Source of the DNA: Methanobacteriota archaeon
GTDB lineage: Archaea; Halobacteriota; Bog-38; Methanoflorentales; Methanoflorentaceae
Length of the DNA: 6,562 bases
Direction: 5' to 3'
Assembly (NCBI GenBank): GCA_028679495.1
Contig: JAJRBK010000184.1
Span: 1 to 6,562, forward strand
Shown: in pieces, positions 5,513 through 6,562 of the stretch
Position numbering within the stretch: the first letter of the stretch is position 1
Layout of the letters: the number at the start of each line of letters is the position of its first letter
Program-made: the position numbers and the translations under genes
The notes under the pieces: model-generated
Database searches by the model: none
Told to the model about the DNA's origin: nothing
The model's input: only the letters and a program-made list of their open reading frames with translations

Positions 5513-5518
5513 TTAAAT
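5513..5518 (+). promoter_or_regulatory. Alternative TATA-like element for thpR
   Basis: TTAAAT preceded by purine-rich AAGGA. It is centred about 26 nt before ATG 5542, the start that best matches the family N-terminus. If used, thpR would have its own box distinct from that of the AAA gene. Confidence 0.3.
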
Positions 5519-5541
5519 CATTTATGATACGCATGCAACGC

Positions 5542-6093
5542 ATGAGATGCTTTATCGCAGTTGACTTTAATAACGAAACGAAAGCTGCACTTTTGAAGCT
5601 GCAGCACGACGTCCTCAAGCTTCACGAGCTGAAATCGGTTAAAACTGTTAGCACAAGCACCTTACACGTCACTTTAAATTTCCTCGGTGAAATAACGCCC
5701 TCCGAAGCCGCGAATATCGGTGCTGCATTAAGATCGGTCAAATTTCATCCGTTTTGTGTAACTCTGGCTGGCGTTGGCGCGCTTCCAAGCGTAAAAAAAA
5801 TGAGAGTAATATACGTGGGGTTTCCTCCCTCAGAGGATTTTTTTGGGCTTAACTCGCGGATAGAGGCTGTCCTGCCAAAAGAGTATCTATCCAACAGAGA
5901 ATTTAACCCGCATGTTACCTTAGGCCGCGTTAAAAAGCGCGTTTCTGCAGAACTGCAGCTGCTGGCACGCTCCATACAAACATCAGCGGCTTATCAGGTG
6001 GGTCGATGCAATGTTGATTCTTTTCAGCTCAAGAAAAGCACGTTGACACCGCAAGGCCCCATATATGAAACGCTTGAGGAGTACTGGTTATGA
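5542..6093 (+). CDS. thpR: RNA 2',3'-cyclic phosphodiesterase (ThpR / LigT family)
   Basis: A member of the 2H phosphoesterase superfamily, which opens 2',3'-cyclic phosphate ends of RNA to a 2'-phosphomonoester; older annotations call it 2'-5' RNA ligase. The 183-residue product has both HxT motifs, HVTL at 42-45 and HVTL at 124-127, about 80 residues apart as the two-lobed fold requires. The opening MRCFIAVDF and the central GVGALPS...RVIYVG are also standard. Length agrees with archaeal relatives. Start 5542 is chosen because the conserved N-terminus begins there. In-frame ATGs at 5524 and 5533 would add up to six residues, and 5524 suits the shared TATA element. The stop overlaps the cca start as ATGA, so the two are translationally coupled. 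Substrates in vivo are likely tRNA-derived ends, judging from this coupling. Confidence 0.93.
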   Translation: MRCFIAVDFNNETKAALLKLQHDVLKLHELKSVKTVSTSTLHVTLNFLGEITPSEAANIGAALRSVKFHPFCVTLAGVGALPSVKKMRVIYVGFPPSEDFFGLNSRIEAVLPKEYLSNREFNPHVTLGRVKKRVSAELQLLARSIQTSAAYQVGRCNVDSFQLKKSTLTPQGPIYETLEEYWL

Positions 6094-6562
6094 AAAACAA
6101 GTTAGCGCGCGTGCAGATGGATGTGCTAAAAAAAATAAAGCCGCAAAAAAAAGAGCGCGAGCGCCTCCATTACGCCAGCAATCGAGTGATAACTTCAGCG
6201 CAAGCCGCTATAGCACGAAGAACGCTGCGAGCGACCGTGTCGCTCATCGGTTCTGCTGCTCGCGACACCTGGATCTCAGGTGATCGAGATATTGACGTTT
6301 TTATAGGTTTTAGTGTTAACACGCCCCGAGAAGAGATGGAGCGATTTGGACTTGAAATCGGGAAAGAAATTGCAACAGAAGGATACGACATCCAGTTTGC
6401 GGAACATCCATACGTTAAAGCTCAACTGGATGGCTTTTCTATAGACATAGTTCCTCACTACGTAATAGAGAGCACAACCAAAATGCTCTCTGCAGTTGAT
6501 AGGACCCCCTTTCATCAGAAGTATGTGACTGAGCATCTCGGTGGCAAGCAGGATGAGGTTCG
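6090..6562 (+). CDS. cca: CCA-adding enzyme (tRNA nucleotidyltransferase, archaeal class I), 3' truncated by the window
   Basis: Adds or repairs the CCA end of tRNA without a nucleic-acid template. About 157 residues are visible, covering the N-terminal catalytic domain; the remaining two thirds (full length is about 430-450) lie beyond the edge. The nucleotidyltransferase signature is GSAARDTWISGDRDIDVF (54-71), with Asp67 and Asp69 as two catalytic carboxylates, and the third is Asp119 in SIDIVP. AEHPYVKA (104-111) and SAVDRTPFH (134-142) are hallmarks of archaeal class I enzymes rather than the bacterial/eukaryotic class II type. Asp67 stands where the Archaeoglobus enzyme has Glu. The start overlaps the thpR stop as ATGA. 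The first 26 residues are lysine and arginine rich. Its pairing with thpR and nearby rnz makes a tRNA 3'-end maturation neighbourhood. Confidence 0.94.
   Translation, partial: MKNKLARVQMDVLKKIKPQKKERERLHYASNRVITSAQAAIARRTLRATVSLIGSAARDTWISGDRDIDVFIGFSVNTPREEMERFGLEIGKEIATEGYDIQFAEHPYVKAQLDGFSIDIVPHYVIESTTKMLSAVDRTPFHQKYVTEHLGGKQDEV

Noticed and set aside
6170..6536. Two minus-strand frames (73 and 86 residues) near the right edge
   Set aside because: They lie opposite the catalytic domain of the CCA-adding enzyme, whose motifs are unmistakable on the + strand.

Overview
The window looks archaeal, most likely from Euryarchaeota. The grounds are a fused UPF0200/UPF0201 protein, a class I (archaeal-type) CCA-adding enzyme, a stand-alone PAN/Cdc48-like AAA ATPase resembling the methanogen proteins once called '26S protease regulatory subunit homologs' (MJ1494 type), and start codons lying about 26 nt from TATA-like boxes, as expected for leaderless archaeal mRNAs. 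I cannot place it at genus level. Base composition is moderate and I see no transposon, phage gene or CRISPR array.

Layout. Bases 3-110 hold the 3' end of an unidentified + strand gene. Bases 111-629 are sparse: a hairpin at 245-283, a probable 44-residue protein on the minus strand (343-477), and a divergent control region with three copies of TAAACG and TATA-like boxes facing both ways. On the + strand follow an 89-residue orphan (630-899), a doubtful 17-codon reading frame with a CxxC motif (921-974), and rnz (1014-1913). rnz converges on a four-gene minus-strand operon, listed here in order of transcription: AAA ATPase (5473-4415), NrdG2-like radical SAM protein (4385-3639), UPF0200/UPF0201 fusion (3611-2694) and an AP endonuclease IV/sugar isomerase-type TIM barrel (2694-1933). 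The gaps are 29 and 27 nt, followed by a 1-nt overlap. Divergent from it, thpR (to 6093) overlaps cca by 4 nt; cca runs off the right edge.

How they fit together. Three genes act on tRNA 3' ends or related RNA termini: RNase Z removes the 3' trailer, the CCA-adding enzyme builds or repairs CCA, and ThpR opens 2',3'-cyclic phosphates. The UPF0201 domain of the fusion belongs to a family proposed to bind RNA. The AAA ATPase and radical SAM protein have no obvious direct link, so their co-transcription is the main open question. A single TATA-like element near 5499 sits about 26 nt from start codons on both sides and may serve both operons.

No clearly new defence or mobile system is visible. 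The most interesting items are the small proteins below usual gene-calling size, the shared divergent promoter, the histidine in the AAA pore loop, and the complete Endo IV-like metal-ligand set in the TIM-barrel protein.
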